Below, in pieces: positions 10,761 to 22,653 of a stretch of 64,000 nt of DNA. The DNA lies in contig NC_068577.1 in the NCBI RefSeq assembly GCF_025698545.1, positions 45,525,250 to 45,589,249 on the forward strand, read 5' to 3'. Origin of the DNA: Gossypium raimondii. Its lineage: Eukaryota; Streptophyta; Magnoliopsida; Malvales; Malvaceae. Positions within the stretch are counted from its first letter, which is position 1. Each line of letters opens with the position of its first letter. The position numbers were made by a program, and so were the translations under genes. The notes beneath the pieces were generated by a model. The model worked only from the letters and a program-made list of their open reading frames with translations, had not been told where the DNA came from and did no database searches.

Positions 10761-13700
10761 TTGTGCAAATTCTCCCAAGTTGAATCCCCAGGAAATGTGT
10801 CAGCCCACTCGACGAGAACCTCCACAACAGCATGGTTACCTTGCTTGACCAAGCGTCTATCCAATACTCAAATCGGTGTCTTGAGAAGAGCTCCATCAGA
10901 CCCCATTGGTGGCAAATTAAAGGCACTCACCGTAGAGCCAATATGCTTCTTCAATTGAGAGACATGAAAGTTAGAATGGATGTGAGCAGAAGATAGTAGT
11001 AACAGCTTGTAAGCAACCTGTCCTACACGAGCCTCCACTGGAATGGGACCAAAATACCTGGGTGACAATTTTTGGTACTTGAACTTACGTAAAGAGTGTT
11101 GTCGATATGGTTGTAACTTTAAATATACCAAATCCCCCACCTGAAATTCTCATTCCGATCGCCTTTTGTCACCCATTTGTTTCATCCGATCCTAAGCTCG
11201 AGTAAGATGGAATTTTAAAAATTTACACATGACTTCTCGGTAGTGCAAAGTGAAGTCTACTGTAGCCACTTGAGAAGCATCAGTCAGGTAAGGGAGATGA
11301 ATATGAGGATCTTGCCCATAGAGAGCTTTATAAGACGTAGTCTGAATGGCAGAATGGTAAGTGGTATTGTACCACCACTCCGCCAAAGGTAGCCAAGACG
11401 CCCAAGCAGAGGGCTTTTCACTAGTCATGCATCGCAAATAACTCTCCAAACATTTGTTAAACGTTTCTGTCTGACCATTAATTTGGGGATGGTAGGCAGT
11501 GGACATATTCAGTTAGGTGCCTAAGTGCCGAAACAGCTCTTAGCAAAAATTACTTAAAAAAATTCGATCCCTATCAAACACAATAGATTCAAGCATCCCA
11601 TGAAGCTTATAAATCTGACTAAAATACTCTTGAGCTACTATTAAGGCAGTGAAAGGATGGGCTAAAGCAATAAAGTGACCATACTTGGTCAATCGATCAA
11701 TCACTACAAGAATGGCAAATTTACCATGTGAGAGAGGCAGACCCTCAATAAAATTCATACTAATGGTAGTCCAAGCTCGATCTGGTATGGGTAAAGGTTA
11801 CAAAAACCCTGGTGAAGCAGAATTATCAGTTTTGCATCGCTGGCAAACAACACACTCACAAACCCATCGCTTAACATCTTTAGAAAGGCCTTTCCAGTAT
11901 AGCAACCCAGAGATCTTGTGCCTAGTAGCATCGAAGCCGGAATAACCCCCAAGGAACTATAATGAAAAAGACCAAATATGTGTCTTCTAAGCTGAACATC
12001 ATTCCCCACCACAATCTTTTCCAGTTTGCGAAGGAATGTGCCATGCCAAGAATACTTGGGATGCAACTGTGGTTATACTTGAACATCCTCACACAACTAG
12101 TGTAGCTTCTTATTTGTCTCATATAAAGCAAAAATGTGATCCTATACCTCAGACCAAGAAGAGTCAAAACTCCCTTCACATTGGAAGAATTGGTGTTTGT
12201 GTTCATGAGGTTTTCTTGACAAAGCATTTGCGACTGTATTCTGAGCTCCCTTTCTATATGAAATCGAATAATCGTAACCCAGCATCTTAGCAACCCACTT
12301 CTGCTGGTAAGGTGTAATTGCTTGCTGCTCGGATAAAAACTTCAAGCTCTGGTGATCAATTTTGATTAAGAAATGTCTTCCCACAAGATAAAAATGCCAT
12401 TTCTTGACTGCTAAAAGTACTGTTAGCATTTCTTTGTCATAGATGGACAAAGCTTGATACTTGACTCCCAAGGCTTTGTTGAAATATGCCACTGGCCTCC
12501 ATTTCTGCTGCAGAACTGCCCCAACCCCTTTTCCACCGGCATCCGTTTCAACACAAAAAGTCTCTTAAAAATTTGGCAAGGCTAAAACTGGAACCTGACA
12601 AACAGCTTCTTTGAGCTGATCAAATGTTGTCTGTTCCAACACTATCTATTGCCAAGTAACATCTTTTTTAATAAAGTGGTGAGGGGATTAGCTAGTAATC
12701 CATACCCCTTGATGAACCGCTTGTAATATCCAGACAATCTAAGGAAGCCTTACAACTCCTTGACAGACTTTGGAGGAGACCAATAAAAAAACACCTGCCA
12801 CCTTAGTTTTATCCATACTGACAACCCCTTGAGAAATAACATGCCCAAGATACTCCACCTGAGTAGCTTCAAAAATACACCTAGATCTCTTAGCATAAAG
12901 CTAATTAGACCTCAATACTTATAGCACCACTTGCAAATGAATCAAATGATCATTCCACTTCTGGGAGTAGACGAGTATATCATCATAAAAATAAGAACTG
13001 ATCTCCTAAAAACTGATCTAAAGACTGAATTCATCAATGATTGGAAGCTAGAAGTAGCATTGGTCAAGCCAAATGGCATGACCAAAAATTCATAATGGCC
13101 AGCATGAGTTTTAAAAGCTGTCTTGTGCACATCTTTCTCTCACATTTGAATCTGATGATAACTCGAATGCAAATCGAATTTAGAGAAAAAGTTTGCTTGT
13201 CCTAATTCATCAAAAAGTTCCTCAATGACAGGTATAGGAAACCTGTCTTTGATGGTCAGTTGGTTAAGCTGTCTATAGTTAATACACAGCCTCCAACTGC
13301 CATCTTTTTTTCTTCACTATCACCACAGGAGATGCAAAAGGGCTGTTGCTATCTCGAATTATCCCAACTTGTAACATTTCTTGTATCAGTTTCTCGATTT
13401 CAGTATTCTGTACTGTAGGGTATCTGTAAAGCTGCATCTTAACTACCTTATATTCATCAATCAAGGGAATCTTGTGATCTTGTAATCGAGGAGGAGGTAG
13501 GCTTGTGGGAGTCTGAAATATATCTTCAAACTCATTAAGGAGGCATCTTGAGGGCAGTCTGATAACAAGAAGTCAATAACATAGGGTATGGACCATTACC
13601 TACCAGACTTAATCATTTGGATAGTTGACTACTTGGAACAATGTGTAATGAACCTGGCACTATGCCTTAGAGAATGCAACTTTACCCCATATGATTAAAC

Positions 13701-14281
13701 TGCATAGTTAGATTGGAGAAATTCCATTCAATAGGACCAAGAGATAATAACCAGTGAATGCCAAGCACCAAATCAAATCCCTTCACTGATATTATTAAGA
13801 AATTAGTAGTGAAACTATAACCCTGTGCTTCCCAAGAAACCGATCTACATAAACCTTGAGTAGATAATCGAACCCCATTTGCCACCATCACTCTCAATGT
13901 ACTCCTCGATTCCACTGCCAAATTCAATCTTTTAGCCACGTTAAAATCTATAAAATTATGTGTGCTGCCTGATTCCACTAATACAATCACCTCAGTTTGA
14001 CCAATTATAACTGAAAATCTCATAGTATTATGTCCCTGCAGTATTTGGAGAGCATGCAATGATAACATAGGAGTAAGAATTTCTGGAACTTGATCTACTA
14101 GATCCAATTGCTCAGAATAATCTTGAGACTCTTCAGAAGTTGGACTCTTCATGTCAGAATCCTGTTCCCATAATGGCTCACTAATAAGCTGATACAATTG
14201 AGACTTGGAACATTTATGACCTGGTGAGTACTTTGAGCCACACCAGAAACAGAGGCCCTTCTTCCTTCTATCCTCCAACAC
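10761..14281 (-). pseudogene. pol of the Reina-like element (protease, RT, RNase H, integrase, chromodomain)
   Basis: Minus-strand domains appear in order. A CCHC knuckle (CFWCGSKYSPGHKC) and protease lie at 14281-13682; the protease active-site block reads VESGSTHNF, with Glu where the family has Asp. RT lies at about 13464-12940 ([38 protein letters not shown]); the catalytic DD segment is frame-shifted into LIFMMIYSS. RNase H lies at about 12492-12142 (IYDKEMLTVLLAVKKW, KIDHQSLKFL). Integrase lies at about 12066-11192 ([20 protein letters not shown] with RLTKYGHF, and STAYHPQINGQTETFN). An integrase tail follows (LVYLKLQPYRQHSL, PRYFGPIPVEARVG), then a chromodomain-like end (RRLVKQGNHAVVEVLVEWAD) near 10858-10800. 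At least five frame breaks and several stops are present. It once carried out reverse transcription and integration; it is inactive now. Confidence 0.88.
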
Positions 14282-15230
14282 TGCTTAAGATATTGGGGGA
14301 GTTATTTGTCCTGAATTACTACTTGTCGTTCCCCCTACTATTGCTGAGCTCCCCATTCCTTGCTGCATTTTAGAGATAGGGAATAAAGGTCTAAAAGAAC
14401 TAACTTCACAACCAGCAATTAACCCTTTCCTTATTGGTCCTAACACAATATTCTCGACCTACCTAGCCAAATTATAACCCTCCACCAATGTTTGAGGCTT
14501 AAATAACCGAAGGTACTGACCTATCTCAGGTTTCAAATTTCTAATAAATATGCTTAGTGCATAGGTCTCTGGAAAATTTAATTGATTCAACAAGCTCAGA
14601 AATCCATCATGGAACTGATCAATAGATCCGTGTTGCTTAAGAGTTACCAACTCAGCCATGGGATCAAGGAGAGAATCAAATCCAAAACGTTCCTTTAGTC
14701 CCCTAGCATATACCTCCCAAGACAACTAGTGCAACCCTCCATGTCTGTGCATAAAAAAGTGATGCCAGTCTAATGTCTTTCCATCTAGATATAACATAAC
14801 TACCCGAACCTTTAGCCTCAAAATATTGTTCTAACTTAGACCACCACCCTCTAAAATTTCCACCATCAAAGTGAGGACAGTCTACTCGAAAAGAAGTATT
14901 CACAGTTTCCAAACTCCCTCCTCGCGAAGACACACCCGAATGTCCTAGATCTGGCATAGGAGACACTACTAAATGTTCCTTTGCTGGAAAATTAGGAGGA
15001 AAGCCTAAGATACCTTTTCCTTTGCTAGACATCAAACTAGTAACTGCAACAGGAGGATTTTGTCCAAAATATTGTTCAAACAAAGAATAGAGCTCAGAAC
15101 GAAGTTGAGATCGTACCTTTGAACGAACCTCAGATTTAATTCCTTCCTGAAAATCCTTCAAACGTGCGTCAATCCTTACATCTAACTGTGTGAATTCGAC
15201 TTGTAGTTGAGTAAGCTCACCTTGCATCAT
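14281..15230 (-). pseudogene. gag of the Reina-like element
   Basis: The first ATG after the primer site is at 15230 (MMQGELTQLQVEF); a TTG lies just upstream. A coiled, charged N-terminus is followed by PHFDGGNFRGWWSKLEQYF (about 14880-14820) and then the retrotransposon gag core SWEVYARGLKERFGFDSLLD and DQFHDGFLSLLNQLNFPE (14725-14580). Stops and a frame change separate these blocks around 14720. The protein would form the particle that packages element RNA. Confidence 0.8.
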
Positions 15231-15280
15231 TTCCAATTATTTTTGGTCACACCCTCCGCGGCAATGAGAATCGACAAAGT

Positions 15281-15291
15281 TCTGATACCTT
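15281..15291 (-). other. tRNA-iMet-type primer-binding site of the Reina-like element
   Basis: Minus-strand AAGGTATCAGAAC lies directly after the LTR end (GTTACGTGACA). It matches the common TGGTATCAGAGC primer site with small changes. Confidence 0.75.
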
Positions 15292-15650
15292 TGTCACGTA
15301 ACGGATCTAGAAACAGTAAAAGAACAGAAAAGGAAAAAGATCGAGAGAGAAGAAGAAGAGAGTACTGAAGAATTTTGATTTTAAATTTCATAACTATTTT
15401 TCTCTTAGTTACTAGTATTTAAGGAAACCAAATAACGGACTAACAAATAACAGTAACAATAGCCTAAACCATACCGTTTCAATAAACAATGTTTCTTGCA
15501 AAACGAATCATTTAAGTTAATGCTAATCTATTGGTCAAAACGCACCGTATAACTAGAACAACAATAAGAATTAAAACGCAGCATTCCAAAGAGACGAAGT
15601 AACAACAATAACAAAAATATGAAAATGACTGTTGGAGCCATTCCATAACA
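15292..15650 (-). repeat. 5' LTR of the Reina-like element
   Basis: Plus-strand ends are TGTCACGTAAC and TTCCATAACA. It is the partner of 10325-10694. The target pentamer AACAT follows at 15651-15655. Confidence 0.9.
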
Positions 15651-16000
15651 AACATGAGAAAGTTGAATCCAAACAGACATTTTATTCAAATTAAACTCTA
15701 ATTTCTGCAAATTAGGTTTCCATTTGAGCGAAATCATAGGTTTATTTTGAATATGTCAAGGGCCATACTCCAAAACTCAGTCTCGAGCTTCTGAAATAGT
15801 GAATTGAAAAATGAACAAGTTGTCTCCAGCCAATTTTACCCCCACAATCACCTTGTTTACCCCCTCTGGATCGATCCAAAATTTGGCAGCCCGCCCAAAA
15901 ATTGAGCCACCAACTAAAATTGCCACCGTCGAACTCCCTCTACAAAGACATCACTAGAGTCAAACAATTTCCTCCAATCAAGAGAAGAGGACTGAACCAT
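15651..16000 (-). pseudogene. LINE ORF1 N-terminus (DUF4283-type)
   Basis: On the minus strand an ATG at 16000 opens MVQSSSLDWRKLFDSSDVFV. After frame breaks come FIFQFTISEAR, a VLEYGPWHIQNKPMISLKW block and NKMSVWIQLSHV. This is the DUF4283 region of plant LINE ORF1 proteins (the usual form is GPW..NKPL followed by VWVQL). It is broken by stops and separated from the rest of the LINE by the chromovirus inserted at 15650. The bases from 16001 to 16360 hold only probable LINE leader and the 3' side of the ABC transporter gene. Confidence 0.75.
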
Positions 16001-16360
16001 AGCAAAGAAAAAACATAGTACAAAACTCAAAATCAACCAAAAAATTAAGAGAGTTCAGATAAATCAACTAAAAAATCTAAAACAATTAAAAGAAAAGAGT
16101 CCATTTATGGGTTATTTTATCTTTTGCTTTTCTAGCTATTCTATCGGGCATCGAAAAACATTGATTTTCTGTTTGTAAATGTATTATTAAAAAAATACAA
16201 AGAATTATGACATATATTAATATTGAAATGTAACTATATTTATCATTGAAGTTATAAATGTCTACATATCAAAGCAAGGCAATCAACAAAAATCCTTTGT
16301 TCACATCTACGAACTGGTGAATAACCGAATCATATTGTCTTCAACTTCAAACTTCAGGTT

Positions 16361-19300
16361 TTACCTATAAGGAGAACTCCCACCCTGTAGTTTTATCAAC
16401 GAATAATATGCTCCACCACGGCCTAAGGAAAGCAGTTCATTATGCGAACCATGTTCCGCAACTTTCCCGTTCTTGATAATGGCGATGGTATTAGCTTTTT
16501 GAATGGTCGATAGCCGATGAGCGACCACCACGCATGTTCTGCTCACCATCATCTTCTCAAGTGCTTCTTGAACCAATTTTTCTGAGACACTATCAAGTGC
16601 ACTGGTGGCTTCATCTAGCAGGAGAATTGAAGGGTTTTTTAGTATGGCTCGTGCGAGTGCGATCCGCTGTTTTTGACCCCCTGATAGTTGAACCCCTCTT
16701 TCTCCACAATTTGTGTCGTAACCATCTTTCATTCCACTGCAAAATTACAACACAAAAATGGTGTTTTCATTGACTAATAAAGCTCTAAAATTAACACTAG
16801 AGAGTTTGCAGCTATGATTTGAGAGTTTTCGGTTCTTGATTAGTTTTTTATAATGCAGTTTACATACCTTATGAATTCATGAGCATTGGCGAGCTTTGCA
16901 GCCTTCCGTATCTCGGATTCTTTAGCATTCTTCTTCCCGTAGGCAATATTTTCGCGGATCGTTCCTGCAAACAGGGTTGGCTCTTGACTCACAAGTGCAA
17001 TATGTGTTCTCAGCATTCTTAAATTATAGTTCTTTATATCCTGCGCATCTATGAATACTGATCCTTTCGTCGGATCATAAAACCTCTCAATAAGTCCGAT
17101 AATGGTAGATTTTCCGGAACCACTTTGTCCGACTAGTGCAACTGTCCTCCCTGCTTCAATTCTAAGGTTTAGGCCCTTAAATATCAATTGGTCAGGTCTG
17201 GTTGGGTAAGCAAAGAACACATTTTTCAGCTCTATTCGTCCCTTAATCGTTTTTTTAACCTCTAGAGCCCATGAATGATTAGGATCGATCTCTGTTTTCC
17301 TATCGAGGATCGTGAAAACTGATCGAATGGCACTATTTCCTTTCGATAAATCATTGGTCATGCTTCCAGCTTCAGCAATGACATAAGCAGTGAATAGCAA
17401 CACCAAGAAGGCTTGAAAAAGGTGTTCTGATGTTATTAACCCTTTTGTCAATAGTCTCCCACCATACCAGTAAGCTAATGCTGTAGAAGCTGTGTTGAAA
17501 AACTGAGAGCTAAAGAGGCCTAAACCCGAAAGCCATGAATGTCGGACACTTTCCTCTTTCGGACTTTTTAACGTGTCCTTGAAGAGCCCTAATATTCTTT
17601 TCTGAGATGAAAAGGCAGTGATAGTTCTATGGTTTACAATAGCTTCACTTGCTAGTTGGCTTCCTTCCTTCTGTGCTTTTTGCGCCTTTCCGGACATACT
17701 TTTCATCAACATACTCCTTGCATAAAAGCTTCCAACGACTAACGGTTGAACCGCAATCATCACAAGTGATAACCTCCAGCTAAGTTTAAGTGCTACTATG
17801 TATGCAAAAATGGACCCGAAAATGGCTTGAACCAGCAATGACATTCGATCTCCAACAAGGGAACGAACCATGTTGGCTTCAGTAGCCAATCTTGTGCAAA
17901 TGGCTGCACTTGTGTTCTCCTCTTCATCGAAAAAACCAACCTCAAAAGTCATCAACTTCTCAAGAAACTTCTCCCGTACCCTTTTCGTTAATTTCTCTCC
18001 CATGACAGCAAAATTGTAGTGTTGGAGGAGACTGGATGTGAAGTTAAGAGCAGCTATGCCTAAGAAAACGAATGACAAAGTTTTAGATTTTGACTTGATT
18101 TCAGATTTGTTTCCACGAAAGTAAATCGATATAAGTAAGCCAACACAGTATGCATTTATAGGCTGAACTGCTCCAGAGCCAATTGCAGCCACACTTCCAA
18201 CCAATGCTCTTCCCCATTCCGGCGCATTCATTTTTAACAGACGCCATTGTGATGGAGTAGGATGAGATACTCGCTTGAAGTTTTCATCAATACTATCATC
18301 ATCAGGATCATATTGGATAGTGTAGGAATAGGGTGTTCCCACTGATAGAGCAGGGCTGAAAGGGCTCAATGATGGCGTGCTCGCAGCACTCGATCTATAG
18401 CTTATCGGACTTTGTGCAACATTCATCCTGTGGCGATATCTTCCTTCGGTTTTGTAACTTATGTCATCAGAAACTTCATTTTGTAATGCCATTTTCTGTA
18501 ATTCTACCATCCGGTAGTATTCTCCGCCTTCTCCATCATTCATTTGCATTAGTTCATTATGGGACCCTGATTCAATCACTCTACCATCTTGTAGAACCAC
18601 AATAAGATTTGCGTTTCTTATTGTCATTAGGCGATGAGCAATGATGATCGATGTCCTCCCTATGGATGCCTTGTCGATCGCCTCTTGCACTATCCGTTCA
18701 GCTTGTGCATCCAGTGCACTTGTAGCTTCATCCAGAAGCAAGATTCTAGGGTCCCGGATCAAAGCCCTAGCTATGGCAATTCGCTGCTTCTGGCCACCAG
18801 ACATCTGAAACCCGAATTGACCAACCTGCAATCCATATAGTTCTCTTGTTATAACCAAATATAACAATTCAAAGACAGTTTCTTGGTTGACAAATTAGAA
18901 GTTAGCTTACATGAGTTTCGTATCCCTCCGGTAATTTGACAATGAAGTCATGCGCATTGGCCGCTTTAGCTGCACTTATTACATCTTCCATCGATGCTCC
19001 TTCTTTCCCGAACAGTATATTTTCTTTTATGGATGTTGCAAAGAGTACAGGCTCTTGACTAACTAGTCCCATTTGAGATCTCAACCATTTCAGCTGAAGT
19101 CTCCTTATTTTGTATCCATCCAAAAGAACTTCTCCATCAGTAGGATCATAAAACCTTTGAAGCAATGCAATGGTTGTGGACTTGCCCGAACCGCTGCCTC
19201 CAACAAGACCGACGGACTTTCCGGCTGGGATTCTAATATTCAAACCTTGCAAGACAGATGAATCAGGTCTTGATGGATAGCTGAAATATATGTCCTTAAA

Positions 19301-20738
19301 TTCAATCTCTCCTCTTACATATGACAAAGCCTTTCCTTTCCTATCGTCTGCATCGATAGAAGGAACTCGGTTAACCATCTCAAAAATCCTAGTAGCAGCA
19401 ACGGTTGCCTCGGTGATGCCAGTTAAATTCGGTAGTGCACCCAAAACACTCCTGCAATGTCAAACCAAAACAATAATGAGTTAACTAAAAGGCTCAATTA
19501 GGATATATCAGAGGATGTAGTCTATCAACATGAAGAAAGTTACTTACAATCCTCCCATTACGACATTGATTCCGGCTGCAAAAACTGAACCACCTTTTTC
19601 GCCTTTCTCGGTGACCAAATAAGTCCCAACCCATGCTTGAAAAGCCCATCCTACATAAATGCTTCCCATACTTCCCATCAACAATCCCTTTGCAAAACCT
19701 TGCTTTACTCCCAATTCCAAGGTCCTTTCAAGTGCATGGCTGAATTTTTCTATTGTTTGATTCTCAGCTACATATGAATAAACAGTTCTTATGGAGGAAA
19801 TTGCTTGTTCTGCAATCCCACCTGCAACACCATAAGATTCGATCATCTTCATTATCACATCCATCATCAGTTTCCCGAATACCAGCCCGGGAACAATGAA
19901 GAACAGCGTCAATGGAATCGCTGCTAATGTAATTCTCCATGATAATATGAAGGAAACAATGAGGCAGAAGAAGAAGGTTGAAAGAAATGCAAGGCAATTC
20001 GGTATCTACATGCCGGACAAAGGAGAAACAATGTTAGAAATAACATATTGGATCATTTTTTGTATGCAAGAATGCTAGTTGATTCCTAACCTTATCACAT
20101 ATTGCAACTTGGATTGCATTGGCATCTGCAGATATCGTTGACACGACTTGGAAGGTCATGGAGGTACCGGTCTCCTGAGTGTCAAAGAAACCAACTTCCT
20201 GTCTAAGGACAGATTTTAAGTATTCTGTCCTTATTCGGGAAGTCTGTCTTTCTGCTGTTCGTGTCCAACAAACCCCTTCTGTATATGTATAAAATGGCAT
20301 CCCAAGGAAGCAAAACAGATATTAATGTCCAATATTTATCAGTCAAATGCAAAAATGATAGTTGCAACTTACCGACAAATGCCGAAAGTCCAACTACGAT
20401 CGCAACATAGAGCAGCCTAAGTGCATACTGCAGAAAATCAAAACGATCCGGTAACGTTATTTCATCAACTATCTTTTATATTAACTCAGATTGGTCCGAA
20501 GGCAATAAACTGGGATTGAGTTAACCAGATTTTCATACAGGCTAGTGGCACATACCTTATCTACAGTATCATTAGACAATTTGGCATTGGGATCTCCATA
20601 TTCATTGATCACTTTGCTAAGAACAAGCATTGTAAGAGGGTACTGCAATCCATCTCCGATACTACCCAAAGTTCCGAAAAACATTAACAGCTTGTCGACA
20701 TTGTCAGCATATCGAAACATGCCATCTTTGGAAACCAT
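16361..20738 (-). CDS. ABCB15: ABC transporter B family member (ABCB15-like, MDR/P-glycoprotein type)
   Basis: This is a full-size ATP-driven membrane exporter with the layout TMD1-NBD1-TMD2-NBD2. Exons on the minus strand, 5' to 3', are 20738-20556, 20427-20373, 20278-20091, 20005-19548, 19451-18911, 18825-16868 and 16736-16361. Every intron is GT-AG, and the joined frame is open for 1252 residues, normal for the family. The start ATG is at 20738 ([20 protein letters not shown]); an in-frame stop lies upstream. NBD1 has Walker [10 protein letters not shown], a SGGQKQR signature and [14 protein letters not shown]2 has [17 protein letters not shown] and [11 protein letters not shown]. Both ATP sites look intact. 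[19 protein letters not shown] is typical of the ABCB15/16/17/18/22 group; which member is not resolvable here. Related ABCBs move auxin or secondary metabolites across the plasma membrane, but the substrate is unknown here. No defect was seen. Confidence 0.93.
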
Positions 20739-20826
20739 TTTTCTGATGTTTCCTTTCAGTAGAAATGGGACACTATCTTTTGATTTTTGTTTACTTTCAT
20801 CAGCTCTAATGGAAGCTTAAATGAGT

Positions 20827-20834
20827 TTTATATA
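20827..20834 (-). promoter_or_regulatory. TATA box candidate for the ABCB gene
   Basis: Minus-strand TATATAAA lies about 90 bp upstream of the start codon at 20738. That allows a leader of roughly 60 bp. Inferred from position and consensus only. Confidence 0.5.
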
Positions 20835-20839
20835 CTGGA

Positions 20840-21880
20840 CCATATGTACAGGTATCCACAATCTATTTGCAGGCAGAATCTAGCTTATTGTCTAGCTCTA
20901 TTACAGTTTTTACGCCAATGACAAATGGAATTTGATTAATTTGTTTTTAAATTGGCCGGCTTTGGGCATCTTTGGACAGCAGAATGAATGCTGGTTTCAA
21001 TGAATCCAGCCATCCAAGTGGCAAATGATAAATCTAAATAAAAAAACATGGCAAATCTGGGACGTGTGATAGAGCTTCGTGATGATTGGCCAGCCACAGG
21101 TATTTTTATAATTCTGAAGATTAGCCTTTGTTTTCACGTTTGATGCATTTGGAAACTTGGATCCAAAGTAGTAAAAACAAAAGATTTAGATTATAAGTTG
21201 AGCAATTTGTTCGCATCTTTCCATTGTCTTCTTCGTGGGAGCATTGGTGAAGCCTTGAAATAGCCCAATGTGTACGTTACAAGGACATTGAATGTTTCGC
21301 CCTCGTTGATGCTTTCGTATGTTATTATTTTTAAAGAGGCAGGCCATTGAGAATTGAACACGGGGTATATAGTTTTTAAAATATATAAAACTGGATATCA
21401 AAATCTCACATCAACCCAAGTCCCTAATTGCTTCAGGAAGAGGACATCTCATAACACAAAAAATGGGTGTGCGGTTAAAACTTCAACCATTGATTGCCTC
21501 TATTCTTTGTTTTATTCATCTGTGAAGTTAGCAGCCATTGATGACATACATGCCAATTGAAAATGAGTGATTGGTTCCCGACACTGAAATTTGAGATTTG
21601 CTCTCAGTGACTTCCTGTGTTCACAGAAGATGCTTCTTTGTCACCAGTCCCTACGTTGTTTGTGTTCGTGTAAACCCTCGAATGTATAAAAAAAAAAAAA
21701 AAAACCTAATCCTTTTATTTATGTTAATCAAATTAGGCATGGCATGGCATGCGTGAGATATGCACATAAACATTACCATGAGAACTGAAAGGCAAAGAGT
21801 GGTATATGCAGCTTTATATCATTCAATTTTCTCATCATGAAATCCAGTAACATACACGACATCGTTTCAATACCTAAAAT
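20840..21880. other. Intergenic region between ABCB and the plastid-type gene
   Basis: It should contain the ABCB upstream region and the 3' flank of the gene at 21881. A 17-base A run lies near 21690. No further gene, RNA or recognisable repeat was found. Confidence 0.4.
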
Positions 21881-22516
21881 TCAAAAAGAATTAGCCACAA
21901 GAATGGCCTGCCTGCACCTAGCTTTAGCTTTTTCAAGCCTCTCACTCAAGGTCTCATCTTTCACAGCAGCTTTCACCATAGCCAAATCCATTTCCATCAA
22001 CTTCAATACCCTAAACAACTCCGTCACCATCCTATCTTCCACTTCCCCTTCATCCCTCAACACCTCCGCTTCTTCCCTCGCTCTTTCCGCCACGATTTCC
22101 CCTGCTTTCGCCAACAGTTCCGTCGACCCAAACTCTCTCCCCATCAACCCTTCCAGCTTCTCCAAAAAATCCATTATCACGTACCCTTTGGGTTTCTCCA
22201 AGTTAATCTCCTTCGTCCTCCTCCATCCCACCTCGAAATTCGGCGGTTCCGGTTTTGCGATGTCGGGTCTCGGCCTTCTTTCTCGGACGATTTCCGATCT
22301 TCTTCGTTTCTCGATGGGGAAACTTTCTGGACTTGTGGTGGTTTCGTGGGAGATTGGAGATGGGAAATCCGATTGAGATGATTCTGACGTTGGGGAAGTG
22401 CATTTGATGGGGAAATGTAATGTTTTTGATGGGTTATTGGAGATTGATGAGAGGTTTGATGTATGGTTATGGAGAAGGTTTGGGGGAGAAAGGAAGGGAA
22501 GCAGAGTGGAAGCCAT
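21881..22516 (-). CDS. Conserved-looking plastid-targeted protein, function unrecognised
   Basis: A single-exon frame of 211 residues. The start is the ATG at 22516, in a strong plant context (GCCATGGCT); a TTG seven codons upstream in the same frame is not a credible start. The N-terminus (MASTLLPFLSPPNLLHNHTS) is rich in Ser, Thr and Pro and poor in acidic residues, like a chloroplast transit peptide. From about residue 75 the protein is charged: EVGWRRTKEINLEKPKGYVI, then a long helical, coiled-coil-like C-terminus with VEDRMVTELFRVLKLMEMDL and ERLEKAKARCRQAI. I do not recognise the family, and no catalytic motif is visible. Upstream on the minus strand TATACAATATTTAA near 22562-22580 could be part of the promoter. 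It is a real gene on length, composition and start context; plastid location is a prediction. Confidence 0.75.
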   Translation of the reverse strand: MASTLLPFLSPPNLLHNHTSNLSSISNNPSKTLHFPIKCTSPTSESSQSDFPSPISHETTTSPESFPIEKRRRSEIVRERRPRPDIAKPEPPNFEVGWRRTKEINLEKPKGYVIMDFLEKLEGLMGREFGSTELLAKAGEIVAERAREEAEVLRDEGEVEDRMVTELFRVLKLMEMDLAMVKAAVKDETLSERLEKAKARCRQAILVANSF

Positions 22517-22653
22517 GGCAGAATTTTGTAAAACCAAACTGCAGTGAAGAAGATAAGGATGTTAAATATTGTATAGGCCAATTGCGGTTTGCTGCAGAAG
22601 ATATTTGCAAAATATCCGCTGCAGTTTGGATAATTTCTTTTTATTTCCAATAA

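Larger units (their letters stand above)
10325..15650 (-). mobile_element. Ty3/gypsy chromovirus (Reina-like), full length but degenerate
   Basis: Two LTRs of 370 and 359 bp bound a minus-strand gag-pol region. An initiator-Met-type primer-binding site lies next to the right LTR and a purine tract next to the left one. Flanking pentamers are AACAC (10320-10324) and AACAT (15651-15655), a target duplication with one later change. Removing the element and one pentamer joins the LINE reading frame exactly (QLSHV then HPELVTQ), which proves the borders. Short LTRs, the iMet primer and a C-terminal chromodomain-like end suggest the Reina clade of chromoviruses (inference). Many stops and frameshifts make it non-autonomous. 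Confidence 0.9.

Noticed and set aside
22177..22650. Overlapping minus-strand frames of 66-157 codons over the plastid-type gene
   Set aside because: Shadow frames of the 211-codon gene, with Arg/Asn/His-rich translations and no transit-type start.
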